Notes: generated from the sequence alone by a model not told the origin. 64,000 nucleotides of DNA from Algoriphagus formosus (GCF_002807035.1 NZ_NIUC01000001.1:1054001-1118000); one strand, 5' to 3'; positions 10,801 through 19,501 are shown, numbered from the stretch's first letter. A program made the numbers and translations.

Positions 10801-10904
10801 ACCAAACCTATACTTTCCCTCGAGAAATATTTTCACCGGGACTTTACATCGTTAGAATGGTGAGTCCTACACTGCAGGATATGCAGCGGGTTTTCATCAA
10901 ATAA
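7833..10904 (+). CDS. Secreted M43-type zinc metalloprotease with type IX sorting domain
   Basis: The protein of about 1023 aa has a signal peptide (LLLVALLVFLARVSFGQ), a pappalysin/cytophagalysin (M43) catalytic domain with HEVGHYFGLRHIWGD (H269 first zinc ligand) and the downstream Met-turn region NYMDYTPDACMN. A CARDB-like segment (about 370-480) and two jelly-roll modules follow. The C-terminal domain starts at IYPNPATAYFNI, the hallmark of type IX secretion cargo, so the protease should be exported to the surface or released. ATG at 7833 is preferred over the TTG one codon earlier. A strong terminator follows the stop. Confidence 0.94.
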   Translation: MRRSLFKIWSNLLLVALLVFLARVSFGQQFTISPLDQFGANGSKSSHQHNEKCGHSALEELLVKEMGYFGTRDFFEDWIDQKIEAQRNQPQILAKTQEERRLIPVVVHVIHNGTEIGQGSNIPFSQIEAQIRILNEDFRRLNPDADQTPAQFLPVAADANIEFVLAKQDPNGLPTNGVVRVQGPNNSYLPEDATLIGQLSQWNPDEYLNIWVLPLTSPFIGYASFPVSDLPGLNFSPAPAITDGVTVDYRFFGSGGNAINASLGRTATHEVGHYFGLRHIWGDGGCGVDDFVEDTPLQDNSNSTCNANPSRFSCDSQDMIQNYMDYTPDACMNLFTQGQVERFNAVLANSPRRNTLVNNRATQDPELFDRDLAISRLIEPGDFACDALVTPQIEVLNAGQNTITSARITLQVNGQQVQNRTFTLNLSTGESDIVTFDSFELQGGENEVAFEIVAVNNNSDENIENNIARSNPVVQEAVTLPLSLDLGNIPPSWTIQNGDGGFTWEQTSLTISGEEEDLLFIRNYEYDAPGELDYFISPVIDLSNTPNAQLVFEMAHAPYNQQGFQDDLIVAVSTDCGNTFEIANATYEKSGASLATSAATLNEFIPTNSSQFRTELVNLSPFADLGKIRIAFIAVNAFGNNVYLKNIRILEQEDFRYSLEMEELISPNPISDGRYQNESLQVTNTGNLPISNFVFVKSVNGSSPQGFLASGDPVAPGETFTLTGGNSTGSGKNRLNYEILFPNFDQNEGSESTLERYIIEDNEVTPVPWRQNFNFATAIEPWTSLNPQNDEGSWRSLPSSGEAGNVSVVENPEAGQSYWLGSPVFNLSRNTQASLFFDLAAGDVSPETSFQILASKDAGDTYEVVFEAVGDELSTVPGTASISNREHFQRNYVNLTDFTGNGNSEIRLAAVLTAGEGTNTPVFLDNLELFLSANPNPVIPADGRALIYPNPATAYFNIAFNLARYENVTIQIISSTGAIVHEVDYPQTLNQTYTFPREIFSPGLYIVRMVSPTLQDMQRVFIK

Positions 10905-10914
10905 TCTTAAATCA

Positions 10915-10944
10915 GGTCGAAATTAAAATTTCGGCCTTTTTTTT
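10915..10944 (+). terminator. Rho-independent terminator after the M43 protease
   Basis: A 9-bp stem (GGTCGAAAT / ATTTCGGCC, one G-U pair) with a TAAA loop is followed by eight T residues. It ends the mrp-nfu-protease unit. The following 180 bp to the PASTA gene contains no gene that I can support. Confidence 0.88.
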
Positions 10945-11128
10945 GCCTTTGTGCGACCTAAATAAATTGGTATTAGTAGGATATAAAACTCCGTGTAAAA
11001 GACTTAAAGTCCATATTTTGTCGTTTTAACTTGTATGATTTGGTTCTACCAAGAAAGAATTTCCATCCTACCAATTTCCCATTTATCTTTAGCCCTAATT
11101 CAAACAGTAATTTTAGACTTAGCAATCC

Positions 11129-11869
11129 TTGAAAAAAATATTCATCCATTTACTCTTGATTATTTCGGCCTCGATTCTTTTAGGCTTTCTTTTCCTGAAA
11201 ATCTATTTACCAACTCACACTAATCACGGTGAAACAGTTTCGGTACCGGATCTTTCTGGCTACACATTCGATGAGGCGGTAAACATCCTTGAAAAATCAG
11301 GCTTAAACTATGAAGTCTCTCAAGACTCTGGATACAGTGTAGATGCCCCTGCCCTCGCCGTATTGAAGCAAATTCCTCCAGCTGAAGACCAAGTAAAAGA
11401 TGGAAGAAAAATCTATCTGACGCTCAACGCTCAGAACGCTCCGATGATCAAATTGCCGAATTTGGTCAATCTTCAGCTCAAAAACGTTCAGGAAATATTG
11501 GCAAACTTAGGATTGGAACGAGGAGAGTTGATTTACGTACCTGATATCGCGATCAATGTCGTTCTGGAGCTCCAATACAAAGGTCAACCGATCGCTGAAG
11601 GTTTTGAGATACCCAAGGGAGAAAAGATCGATTTGGTAGTAGGAGATGGTTTGGGAAATCAGATTTTGGAAGTGCCTACGCTGACGGGAATGGATGAGAT
11701 AGATGCAGAGTTTTTGATTTTGGGTTCCGGTCTTCGAGTTGGTGAAAAAGTTTACTATCAAAATGACACCGTACCTCCGGGATATGTCTTCCGTCAAGCC
11801 CCTCCTGCTCAAACCCAGGTCAAAACCGGAGAAACCATAGATCTTTGGATTTCCAGAAAAGAAAATTAA
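11129..11869 (+). CDS. Membrane-anchored protein with three PASTA domains
   Basis: The 246-aa protein has an N-terminal membrane anchor (IFIHLLLIISASILLGFLFL), then three PASTA repeats covering roughly residues 37-103, 104-171 and 172-246, recognisable from VPDLSGYTFDEAVNILEKSG, LPNLVNLQLKNVQEIL and VPTLTGMDEIDAEFLILGSG. PASTA modules bind muropeptides or act as spacers on penicillin-binding proteins and kinases, but no catalytic domain is attached here. An in-frame TAG just upstream leaves TTG at 11129 as the only start that retains the anchor. The next gene begins 4 bp after the stop, so they are co-transcribed. Confidence 0.92.
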   Translation: MKKIFIHLLLIISASILLGFLFLKIYLPTHTNHGETVSVPDLSGYTFDEAVNILEKSGLNYEVSQDSGYSVDAPALAVLKQIPPAEDQVKDGRKIYLTLNAQNAPMIKLPNLVNLQLKNVQEILANLGLERGELIYVPDIAINVVLELQYKGQPIAEGFEIPKGEKIDLVVGDGLGNQILEVPTLTGMDEIDAEFLILGSGLRVGEKVYYQNDTVPPGYVFRQAPPAQTQVKTGETIDLWISRKEN

Positions 11870-11873
11870 AAGA

Positions 11874-13691
11874 ATGCGGATTCTTCACAAAATAGTTCTG
11901 TGTACACTTTTTACCCTAGCAAGTTTGGGAGTAGAGGCACAGTTTGTGGAGTTTGGACCCGTGCCAAAATTGAAGTACAAGTCCTATCCCCAATCTGTAA
12001 ATTCTAGTCGATTGGCCAGCACTAATTCGCTTCCTTTTTGGGATGACTTTTCGCAGGGAATGGACACCCTTAAATGGGAATTTCAGGGCAGTACTTTCAG
12101 CAACAGTATGGGAAACAATGCTCCTTCACTAGGAGTGATCGTATTTGATGGTGTGGATGCGACCGGTAGACCCTATTCGAGAGAAATAAGAGAACAAGGG
12201 GCTGGAGATTATTTGACATCCAATCCTTTTGATTTGGCGCAGCTGAGCCAAGAAAATCAGGAAAGCCTCTATCTCAGTTTTTTTTGGCAGGCAGGAGGAC
12301 AGGCAGAAATGCCCGACGAAAATGATCGGCTCACTTTGCAGCTTTTAGATGCGGATAGTGTCTGGAATACCGTTTGGACGATTAATGGAGGTGCAGACAA
12401 AAACCCCGAAGAATTCATTCAGGAAATAGTCCAGGTATCAGAAGAGTTTCTCCATGACAAGTTCCAATTTCGATTCGTTAATTTTGGCAGATTAGCAGGT
12501 CCCTTCGATACATGGCTTTTAGATTATGTATTCTTAAGCTTTGATCGAGATGCTCAGGATCTATCCTATTTGGATCGGGCTCTTACTCGTGAAAGCAGAC
12601 TTTTTCTAGGAGACTATACCGCTGTCCCACTTGGGATTTATCAAGACCTTCTTGCAGAAGAGCTTTTGCCAGTCACAAATGAGTTTAAAAATCTGGAGGA
12701 TCGTTTCCGTGCAATGGAATACTCCATTCGCTTAGAAGGGGAATCAAGCACTGTTGTAAATCTAAACACACCTTTCAATCCTGTACCCAATTCACAAGAG
12801 AGGAGGGTTTTTGAAAGTAATGCTATCACTGAATTGCCAGCTTTAAGCACAGAAAGCGATATTGAGATTTTAACGTACTTGACCACTGGGGATCAAAATT
12901 TATTCAGTGTAGAGAATGGAGACACGACCTTTTTTGCATCAGTAGACTACCGAATCAATGATACGGTAAGATCCGTCATCCCCATACGAGATTTCTTTGC
13001 TTATGATGGAGGGCAAGCAGATTATGCAGCAGGGATCAATCAGCGTTCAGGGCTTTTGGCCGTCAAATATGAAGTTGATAGTCCAGTTTTTCTTACTGGA
13101 GTATCTATAGATTTCACCAATCCGGATCAGGCAGACCAGCCCATTGATATTTTGGTTTGGCAGGACCTTGAGGAGACGCCGATTTACAGAGAGGAACTTC
13201 TGATTCCATTGAAAGAGGCTGACGAGGAGTTGATTTACTTCCCTATTGATACCAATATTCAGGTTCAAGGAGAGTTTTTTGTAGGTTTCTCACAGTTTAG
13301 CAATGACTTCATCTACGTGGGACTCAACAAAGAAAATGATCAGGCAGATAAAATTTTCTACAATGTCAATGGTGCTTGGGCCCAAAATGAAGAAGTAAGA
13401 GGTTCATTACTAATTAGACCTCACATAAGTTTTAATGCGCCATTCGCAGAATCTGAGATTCCTGGCGAAAATCTACGCTACTATCCAAATCCTGTAGAAA
13501 ATCAACTTCACTTGGTGGGGAAGTATTCCGAAATGAGAATTTTCGATTCCTTTGGCAGGGAGATTTTCCCCGATCGGTATCAGGGAGCTGATGAAGAAAT
13601 CATTAACTTTACGGATCAGCTACCGGGAGTTTATGTGATTCGAGCATTGACTTCGGCAGGCCCTCAATCATTTAGAATTTTAGTCAAATAA
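11874..13691 (+). CDS. Secreted protein with type IX C-terminal sorting domain
   Basis: The 605-aa protein has a signal peptide (IVLCTLFTLASLGVEAQ) and a C-terminal sorting domain beginning at YYPNPVENQLHL and ending in QSFRILVK. The central part (about 45-230) resembles a beta-sandwich module: SLPFWDDFSQGMDTLKW opens it and FDTWLLDYVFLSFD closes it. I see no catalytic motif, so it may be adhesive or structural. It sits between the PASTA and rhodanese genes with gaps of 4 bp and 1 bp, suggesting a single transcript. Confidence 0.88.
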   Translation: MRILHKIVLCTLFTLASLGVEAQFVEFGPVPKLKYKSYPQSVNSSRLASTNSLPFWDDFSQGMDTLKWEFQGSTFSNSMGNNAPSLGVIVFDGVDATGRPYSREIREQGAGDYLTSNPFDLAQLSQENQESLYLSFFWQAGGQAEMPDENDRLTLQLLDADSVWNTVWTINGGADKNPEEFIQEIVQVSEEFLHDKFQFRFVNFGRLAGPFDTWLLDYVFLSFDRDAQDLSYLDRALTRESRLFLGDYTAVPLGIYQDLLAEELLPVTNEFKNLEDRFRAMEYSIRLEGESSTVVNLNTPFNPVPNSQERRVFESNAITELPALSTESDIEILTYLTTGDQNLFSVENGDTTFFASVDYRINDTVRSVIPIRDFFAYDGGQADYAAGINQRSGLLAVKYEVDSPVFLTGVSIDFTNPDQADQPIDILVWQDLEETPIYREELLIPLKEADEELIYFPIDTNIQVQGEFFVGFSQFSNDFIYVGLNKENDQADKIFYNVNGAWAQNEEVRGSLLIRPHISFNAPFAESEIPGENLRYYPNPVENQLHLVGKYSEMRIFDSFGREIFPDRYQGADEEIINFTDQLPGVYVIRALTSAGPQSFRILVK

Positions 13692-13692
13692 T

Positions 13693-13989
13693 ATGGAAGA
13701 TATCACAGTCAAAGAACTCAAAGAACGACTAGACAAGGGAGATAAATTTGTCTTTTTGGATGTTCGTGAAGAATGGGAATACGAAGATGATAACTTGGGA
13801 GCGATCAATATCCCGCTAGGAGAACTACCTCATCGTCTTGATGAATTGGAAGGAAAAAAAGATGAGGAAATCATCATTCATTGCAGAAGCGGAGCCAGAA
13901 GTGGCAATGCCAAAAAGTTTTTAGAGACAAAGGGCTTTTCGAAAGCCCGTAATGTTCTTGGAGGCATTATGGCCTATCGCGAGCTTTAA
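13693..13989 (+). CDS. Rhodanese-like single-domain protein
   Basis: The 98-aa protein is one rhodanese fold with FVFLDVREEWEYEDDNLGAI and the active-site loop HCRSGARSG, whose Cys should carry a persulfide. It probably transfers sulfane sulfur in the cytoplasm; no dedicated partner is adjacent. It begins 1 bp after the preceding stop codon, so it is the last gene of the PASTA/sorting-domain operon and is followed by a terminator. The length and the lack of a second domain match GlpE/PspE-size rhodaneses. Confidence 0.93.
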   Translation: MEDITVKELKERLDKGDKFVFLDVREEWEYEDDNLGAINIPLGELPHRLDELEGKKDEEIIIHCRSGARSGNAKKFLETKGFSKARNVLGGIMAYREL

Positions 13990-14013
13990 AAAGATTTAAG
14001 TAAGATCAGTATA

Positions 14014-14037
14014 AACCCGGCATTAGCTGGGTTTTTT
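14014..14037 (+). terminator. Terminator after rhodanese gene
   Basis: An 8-bp stem (AACCCGGC / GCTGGGTT, one G-U pair) with an ATTA loop is followed by a T run. It ends the plus-strand operon directly before the stop codon of the convergent site-2 protease gene. Confidence 0.82.
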
Positions 14038-14039
14038 GT

Positions 14040-15146
14040 TTAGCTGAAAATGAATGGCTGAGGAGAAAAGCAAAGGGCAAAGATCAAAATAGCCAGCCAT
14101 CCAACCCATTGTCTTTTGGGATCTAAAGGCTTAAATCCTGAAACTTCAGGATGTCTAGTCCCCATGATTCTTCCCAATAAAAAAGCAAACAAGAGCCAGC
14201 CTTGATAGCCTTCCAGTGTGGGCTGGAAAAAGACCATCAAATACTGAACTGCCGCAATACTGAGTGCAATGGTAATCCTATTTTGAATCGAAAGACCAGA
14301 CTTGAAATAGCAGATAAATAGAAACCCAACGTAGAGAGGAATTCTGAAAATGAGTTCGCTAGCTGATAGATAGGGACTAATTACCCCAAGACCGGCATAG
14401 AAAATAAATGCAGTGAAGGCGACCAATGAAATCTTTTCATGATGTCTGGGAAAAAGCCCAAAAATAACATGACCGCCATCTAATTGCCCGATCGGCAGTA
14501 GATTAAGTGCGGTGAAAAAGAGAGCCAAATAGCCCGCAAAAAGGTAAGGATAATGGATTAATTCAGACATTGCTGGCATTCGCTCAGGGTCTGCTAAAGT
14601 CTCAGTCATCATCCAAAAAAGGAGATTTTGACCCAATTCAAATTCAATTGCCCCTTCGTAGCCTTCAAAATTGGGGTCTAAATATTCGGGATGAACTTCG
14701 TAGATGTAATCAGCAGGAGGCAAATTCAAGAATCCATAAAACAAGACTCCTAATGCAACGACAAATCCTGCTAAAGGACCCGCTACCCCGATATCGAAAA
14801 ACTTCTTTCGGGAATTAACAAAGCCCTTCATTCGGATGACAGCACCTAGTGTACCCAAAGAAGGTGCTCCCAAAAAGCCAAACCAAGCAGGGATAAAAAA
14901 TGGAAGCGAGCATTTGACACGATGATAAATTGAGGTGAATAAATGCCCCAATTCATGAATGAGTAAAATTCCTACAAAAGGAATAGAGTAAGAAAATGAC
15001 TTAAAAAAGTACTCCCAAGTAAGTGCTGATTCTTCTGAGCCAAAAACAGACTTTCCATAAACCCACTCCCCTCCTGCAAGAGTAGCAGCTATCAAAGTAA
15101 GAAAAAACAGAACTCCGTGTCGGAGGTACTCTTTTCTACTATACAT
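14040..15146 (-). CDS. Site-2 protease family (M50) integral membrane metalloprotease
   Basis: The 368-aa polytopic protein has the zinc motif HELGH in a membrane helix (H64, E65, H68: IPFVGILLIHELGHLF) and the third-ligand motif NLLPIGQLDGGH in a later helix. Both define M50 intramembrane proteases. About eight hydrophobic segments are visible. Members of this type cleave anti-sigma factors or other membrane proteins within the bilayer; the substrate is unknown. No PDZ domain is evident. Its start overlaps the end of the HAD phosphatase gene by 8 bp, so the two are co-translated. Confidence 0.93.
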   Translation of the reverse strand: MYSRKEYLRHGVLFFLTLIAATLAGGEWVYGKSVFGSEESALTWEYFFKSFSYSIPFVGILLIHELGHLFTSIYHRVKCSLPFFIPAWFGFLGAPSLGTLGAVIRMKGFVNSRKKFFDIGVAGPLAGFVVALGVLFYGFLNLPPADYIYEVHPEYLDPNFEGYEGAIEFELGQNLLFWMMTETLADPERMPAMSELIHYPYLFAGYLALFFTALNLLPIGQLDGGHVIFGLFPRHHEKISLVAFTAFIFYAGLGVISPYLSASELIFRIPLYVGFLFICYFKSGLSIQNRITIALSIAAVQYLMVFFQPTLEGYQGWLLFAFLLGRIMGTRHPEVSGFKPLDPKRQWVGWLAILIFALCFSPQPFIFS

Positions 15147-15768
15147 GCTTTAAATAATCAAAAATCACTTCCGGTCCGGTTACGTGTACAGCTTGAATAC
15201 CAAGTGCAGCTGCTCCCTCCACATTTTCTTTCAAATCATCAAAAAACACCACCCGCTCTGGGGCTGTTCGTAGATCTGTAAGCATTCTTTCATAGATAGC
15301 TGCATCAGGTTTGGCGAGGCCCATTTCGTGACTTAAGAAAACCCAGTCAAAAATCGGATCAAAGTTGGCAACACCATGATCCTGGCTTAGAATATCGTTG
15401 ACCGCCAGAATATGAATGAGGTTTGTATTACTTAAAACCCCCACTTGGAAATGTTTTTTCACCTCATGAACCAGTTTCAAGCGCTCAGCAGGAATTTTGC
15501 CCAAAAGTGAATTCCATAGCTTATCTATCTCCTCATCAGACCAATCTTTTTCAAAATATGCTCTGACTTCATCTCTGAAAATGGCAGAATTGATCTGTCC
15601 TTTTTCATAAGATTTGTGAAAATCCGTATGATAAAATTCATCCACCAAATAGTGTCTTTCTTCTGGAAGTTGCTGACGAAGAAGTGATAGCGGACGGTTA
15701 TAATCAATATCAATGATCACATTGCCCAAGTCAAAGATCAAAAAGTCGGCATCAGGTGTTTTTTTCAT
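15139..15768 (-). CDS. HAD-superfamily hydrolase (phosphatase, YihX-like)
   Basis: The protein of about 209 aa has HAD motif I FLIFDLGNVIID, motif II GVLSNTN, and motifs III/IV LAKPDAAIYERML and VVFFDDLKENVEGA, with a helical cap between. It should be a cytoplasmic sugar-phosphate or nucleotide-type phosphatase; the substrate cannot be read from sequence. The frame can be extended to a TTG at 15798, but ATG at 15768 gives the standard N-terminus MKKTPDADFLIFDLG. The gene overlaps the downstream M50 protease gene by 8 bp. Confidence 0.93.
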   Translation of the reverse strand: MKKTPDADFLIFDLGNVIIDIDYNRPLSLLRQQLPEERHYLVDEFYHTDFHKSYEKGQINSAIFRDEVRAYFEKDWSDEEIDKLWNSLLGKIPAERLKLVHEVKKHFQVGVLSNTNLIHILAVNDILSQDHGVANFDPIFDWVFLSHEMGLAKPDAAIYERMLTDLRTAPERVVFFDDLKENVEGAAALGIQAVHVTGPEVIFDYLKHV

Positions 15769-15943
15769 CCAGTAGTATGGTTGTGAATATGCTTTCAAAT
15801 ATGTAACATTGCAATCCCAAAACCAAGAGTTAAAGTCAATAGGTCGCTTTAATCATGGATTTGAGGCATTTTCGATAAGGATCGGAAAATGCTGAATCAA
15901 GTACTTGAATCTTTAAATTGATCAAAGTTCAGTATAAAAAATT

Positions 15944-16017
15944 GGGCCTATAACTCAGCTGGTTAGAGTATCTGACTCATAATCAGAAAGTCCCTGGTTC
16001 GAGCCCAGGTGGGCCCA
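15944..16017 (+). tRNA. tRNA with CAU anticodon (probably tRNA-Ile2, lysidine type)
   Basis: The 74-nt gene folds fully: acceptor stem GGGCCTA/TGGGCCC, D arm with AGCTGGTTA, anticodon stem TCTGA/TCAGA with loop CTCATAA (anticodon CAT), T arm CCTGG-TTCGAGC-CCAGG and discriminator A. CCA is not encoded. CAU is shared by elongator tRNA-Met and the tRNA-Ile that TilS modifies with lysidine. The pairs C4-G69 and C5-G68 plus A73 match the TilS recognition set known from Escherichia coli, so I favour Ile2, without certainty. The last nucleotides belong to a repeat described below. Confidence 0.93.
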
Positions 16018-16056
16018 CTAACCCCGTTTACTTCGAGTATTCGGGGTTTCTTTTTT
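16001..16056 (+). repeat. Copy 1 of a 56-bp direct repeat: tRNA 3' end plus terminator
   Basis: It runs from within the T loop of the tRNA through the terminator. The same 56 bases recur 133 bp downstream with one mismatch (G at 16009, T at 16142). Confidence 0.9.
16020..16056 (+). terminator. Terminator of the CAU tRNA
   Basis: The stem AACCCCG/CGGGGTT contains an inner TACT/AGTA stem with loop TCG, and is followed by TC and six T residues. It begins three bases after the tRNA end. Confidence 0.85.
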
Positions 16057-16080
16057 ACAGACACCCAGAAATCCAAAGCT

Positions 16081-16190
16081 TCTGACTCCCCCGACACATC
16101 GGGGCAGGAGGTCGCTGTCCCGATAATTCGGAAGAGCCCAGTTGGGCCCACTAACCCCGTTTACTTCGAGTATTCGGGGTTTCTTTTTTT
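16081..16190 (+). pseudogene. Remnant of the CAU tRNA 3' half with second terminator copy
   Basis: The segment contains TCTGACTC, identical to the tRNA's anticodon-stem start, then two short palindromes (CCCCGA-CACA-TCGGGG at 16089-16104 and CCGA-TAAT-TCGG at 16120-16131), then the second copy of the 56-bp repeat (16134-16189) with GAGCCCAGTTGGGCCCA and the terminator at 16153-16190. It cannot fold into a tRNA. It may be a decayed tandem tRNA copy, or the trace of a past integration at the tRNA 3' end. From 16190 to the polymerase gene I see only AT-rich promoter-like sequence. Confidence 0.6.
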
Positions 16191-16420
16191 AATCTTTTTC
16201 ATATAGCTCATCAATCAACTCTAGTATAATAATTCTAGACTGCTGTTGACAGACTTATCTCCTTTTACCACTAAAAACCCACCAACCTCTTGGTTTGATC
16301 TGATACTTTTTGTTTAATTTATAAACAAGTAAATGTTAATAATATTGACATTAACACCAAATGATCTTTGAGGCCCAAAAAACTCAAAGGTGTACAACAG
16401 GTCAAAATCGCAAATCATAC

Positions 16421-19387
16421 ATGTTTATAAATTGCCATTCTCACTTCAGCTTCAAATATGGGACGATGTCTGTGGAAGCGCTGATCGCTGAGGCGAAGGG
16501 CAAAAAACTTGATGCGCTCGCTCTCACGGATATCAACTGCACAGCCGGAGCATTCCCTTTTATACGGGCTGCGCAAAAGGCCGGAATCCATCCCGTCATT
16601 GGGATTGACTTTCGGAACGGAATACAGCAACAATATATTGGATTAGCCAAAAATCAAGAGGGCTTCTTCGAGCTAAATAAGCACCTTTCCGAGCATCTCA
16701 CCCATAAGTGGGAATTTAAAACAAGAGCTCCCAAGTTCGAAAATAGCTTTGTGATCTACCCCTTTTCGGAGAAAGCTTTTCCCCTGCGGGAAAATGAATT
16801 TGTGGGTATACATCCCAACCAACTCAACAAACTTCTCACCTCTCCTTGGTATCGACGCAAAGAAAAGCTTGTCCTTTTGCAGCCAGCCACCTTCAGCTCC
16901 AAGCTAGAGTTCAACGCCCATCGTCTTTTGCGCAGCATGGACCTCAACACACTGCTAAGCAAGCTTCCCTTAAGCGAGCAGGCCGACCTGACGGATCAAT
17001 TTTACTCTTATGCCGACCTGATCGCTCGCTGTGAAAGTCACAGCTACCTTCTGGTCAATGCTCAAAAGCTACTCGAACAGTGCCAGTTTTCCTTCTATTT
17101 CCAAGCAGTAAAAAACCGTCGGGACATCTTGGGCTCAGACTGGGAGGACTTTGATTTTCTCCGGCAGGAAACTTTCAAGGGAGCCATCCGTCGCTACCCC
17201 AATCTAAGCCCGGAGATCAGCCAACGAATCGAAAAGGAACTCGAGCTCATACAGCAGAAGGGCTTCGTCTCCTACTTCCTGATCAACTATGATATCGTGA
17301 CCTTTGCACAGCACCGCAACTTCTACCACGTGGGCCGGGGCTCCGGTGCCAACAGTATCGTCGCCTATTGTCTGGGCATCACAGATGTCGACCCGATCGA
17401 GCTAGACTTGTACTTTGAGCGATTTATCAATCTCTACCGAGAAAATCCCCCTGACTTTGACATCGATTTCAGCTGGACAGATCGTGACGAGGTGACGGAT
17501 TATATTTTCCGAAAATATAACGGCAAAGACAATGAACATGTGGCCCTTTTGGGTTCCTACAGCACTTTTCAATACAACTCTATGCTGCGGGAATTGGGAA
17601 AGGTATTTGGTCTTCCCAAAACGGATATCGAGTCCCTCATCCACCATGCCGACAAGGCGGGCTACCAACCCGATCAGTTTGGGAAATTGATCATCAAGTA
17701 CTCCCAAGTACTGCATGACATGCCTTCGCACCTGACTATTCATGCCTGCGGGATTTTAATTTCACACAAGCCTATCCACTACTATACCGCCACGGACATG
17801 CCTCCTAAAGGCTTCCCACTTGCCCATATCGACATGCATATCGCTGAGGATATTGGATTGCACAAGTTTGACATCCTGAGTCAGCGGGGATTGGGTCACA
17901 TCAAATCTGCACTCGAAATCATCTACCAAAACCAAGGCGTCAAGGTCGATATCAGGGAAGTGGAAAAGTTTAAAAAAGACCCCAAAATCAAGGAGCATCT
18001 CCGCACCGGACATACGATCGGCGCTTTCTATGTAGAATCTCCTGCCATGCGGATGCTTTTGGCTAAAATGAAAGCCGATACCTATCTAGAACTCGTCGCT
18101 GCCAGCTCTATTATCCGACCGGGTGTGGCTCGATCCGGAATGATGCGGGAATACATCCTACGTCATATCAGTGAAGAACGAAGGAAACAAGCGCATCCGG
18201 TCATGTGGGATATCATGCCCGAAACTTACGGAATCATGGTTTACCAAGAAGACGTGATCAAAGTCGCGCATTACTTTGCCGGGCTGAGTCTGGCCGAAGC
18301 GGATGTACTCCGGCGTGGCATGAGCGGAAAGTCCCGGTCCAAGGATGAATTTCAGCGGGTGAAAGATCAATTTTTCAAAAACTGCAAAAAACTAGGAAGA
18401 GCGGATCAGGTCGCCAAAGAAGTCTGGCATCAGATCGAAAGCTTTGCGGGCTACTCCTTTGCCAAGGGACACTCAGCGTCCTTTGCCGTCGAGAGCTATC
18501 AGAGCCTATACCTCAAGGCCTACTTTCCACTGGAGTTTATGGTCGGGGTGATCAATAATTTCGGGGGCTTTTACCACACGGAGTTTTATGTCCACGAACT
18601 CCGAATGAACGGAGCCAATATCCAAGCTCCGCATCTGAACGAAAGTGAATATCTGACCCGAATCACTGGAAAAAAGGTGTTTCTTGGTTTCATTCACATG
18701 AAATATCTTGAAAAAGCTACTGTAGAAAAGCTATTGGCTGAGCGAAGAACAAACGGCCCTTTTCTGGGATTGGCAGACTTCGTGGCTCGGGTGGAGATCG
18801 GACTGGAGCAGCTCTTGATTCTGATTCGGATGACTTGCTTTCGCTTTACAGGAAAGACCAAGCAGGAACTCTTGTGGGAGGCACATTTTCTTCAGCATAA
18901 GCGAAAAGCGATTGTGAGCAGTACGGACCTGTTTCGATCCAACTCATCAGAAATCAGCTTTGGCAAAAAGCCACCTCAGGTTCCGGACTTAGACGAGACG
19001 GATATCCGGCAGGATATATTGGATCAAATCGATATTCTGGAATTCCCATTGGACTCGCCTTTTCATCTGGTCAAAGACCAAAGTGTTCGAGGGATCAAAG
19101 CCCGAGAAATGGCTCAGTACTTGGGCAAGCGAGTGATGATTTTGGGCTATTTGGTCACGGTCAAGTATACTCGAACGGTGAAGGGGGAGGTGATGAACTT
19201 CGGGACTTTTCTGGACCGGGACGGAGACTGGATCGATACGGTGCACTTCCCTCCTGTGGTGAAAAAACATCCCTTCAAAGGCCGGGCGATCTACCGAATC
19301 AAAGGAAAAGTCGTGGAAGAATTTGGCTTCTACTCCATCGAAGTGGAGAAACTAGAGCGGATGGCTTACTGGAATGCTGCTGATTAA
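16421..19387 (+). CDS. DnaE-family DNA polymerase III alpha subunit, short (DnaE2/ImuC-like)
   Basis: The 989-aa protein opens with a PHP domain (MFINCHSHFSFKYG, H6 and H8 retained). The polymerase core has GRGSGANSIVAYCLG and the catalytic aspartates in PDFDIDFSW (about residues 345-349), followed by helix-hairpin-helix and OB-fold regions (VMILGYLVTVKY onward). It is shorter than the replicative DnaE (about 1150-1180 aa), so it is probably the error-prone or repair paralogue, although no imuA, imuB or lexA is adjacent. ATG at 16421 fits the family; a further ATG at 16361 would add 20 atypical residues. The codons are visibly G/C-richer than in neighbouring genes. Confidence 0.92.
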   Translation: MFINCHSHFSFKYGTMSVEALIAEAKGKKLDALALTDINCTAGAFPFIRAAQKAGIHPVIGIDFRNGIQQQYIGLAKNQEGFFELNKHLSEHLTHKWEFKTRAPKFENSFVIYPFSEKAFPLRENEFVGIHPNQLNKLLTSPWYRRKEKLVLLQPATFSSKLEFNAHRLLRSMDLNTLLSKLPLSEQADLTDQFYSYADLIARCESHSYLLVNAQKLLEQCQFSFYFQAVKNRRDILGSDWEDFDFLRQETFKGAIRRYPNLSPEISQRIEKELELIQQKGFVSYFLINYDIVTFAQHRNFYHVGRGSGANSIVAYCLGITDVDPIELDLYFERFINLYRENPPDFDIDFSWTDRDEVTDYIFRKYNGKDNEHVALLGSYSTFQYNSMLRELGKVFGLPKTDIESLIHHADKAGYQPDQFGKLIIKYSQVLHDMPSHLTIHACGILISHKPIHYYTATDMPPKGFPLAHIDMHIAEDIGLHKFDILSQRGLGHIKSALEIIYQNQGVKVDIREVEKFKKDPKIKEHLRTGHTIGAFYVESPAMRMLLAKMKADTYLELVAASSIIRPGVARSGMMREYILRHISEERRKQAHPVMWDIMPETYGIMVYQEDVIKVAHYFAGLSLAEADVLRRGMSGKSRSKDEFQRVKDQFFKNCKKLGRADQVAKEVWHQIESFAGYSFAKGHSASFAVESYQSLYLKAYFPLEFMVGVINNFGGFYHTEFYVHELRMNGANIQAPHLNESEYLTRITGKKVFLGFIHMKYLEKATVEKLLAERRTNGPFLGLADFVARVEIGLEQLLILIRMTCFRFTGKTKQELLWEAHFLQHKRKAIVSSTDLFRSNSSEISFGKKPPQVPDLDETDIRQDILDQIDILEFPLDSPFHLVKDQSVRGIKAREMAQYLGKRVMILGYLVTVKYTRTVKGEVMNFGTFLDRDGDWIDTVHFPPVVKKHPFKGRAIYRIKGKVVEEFGFYSIEVEKLERMAYWNAAD

Positions 19388-19501
19388 ATTTCAAGTTGGA
19401 ATTTATACGCTTAAATAGAACCCAAAATTTAAGCGTATCGGTGACAGCGATATATTTCCTTCTAAATTTTAGAAAAAATTGGAAAACTAGAATCAAATTC
19501 A

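Noticed and set aside
15866..15892. Imperfect hairpin (GCATTTTCGAT with ATCGGAAAATGC)
   Set aside because: It has no T run and no clear link to a gene; it could be chance in AT-rich DNA.
15963..16206. Short open frames over the tRNA and its repeat
   Set aside because: They are created by the tRNA, repeats and terminators and show no protein-like features.
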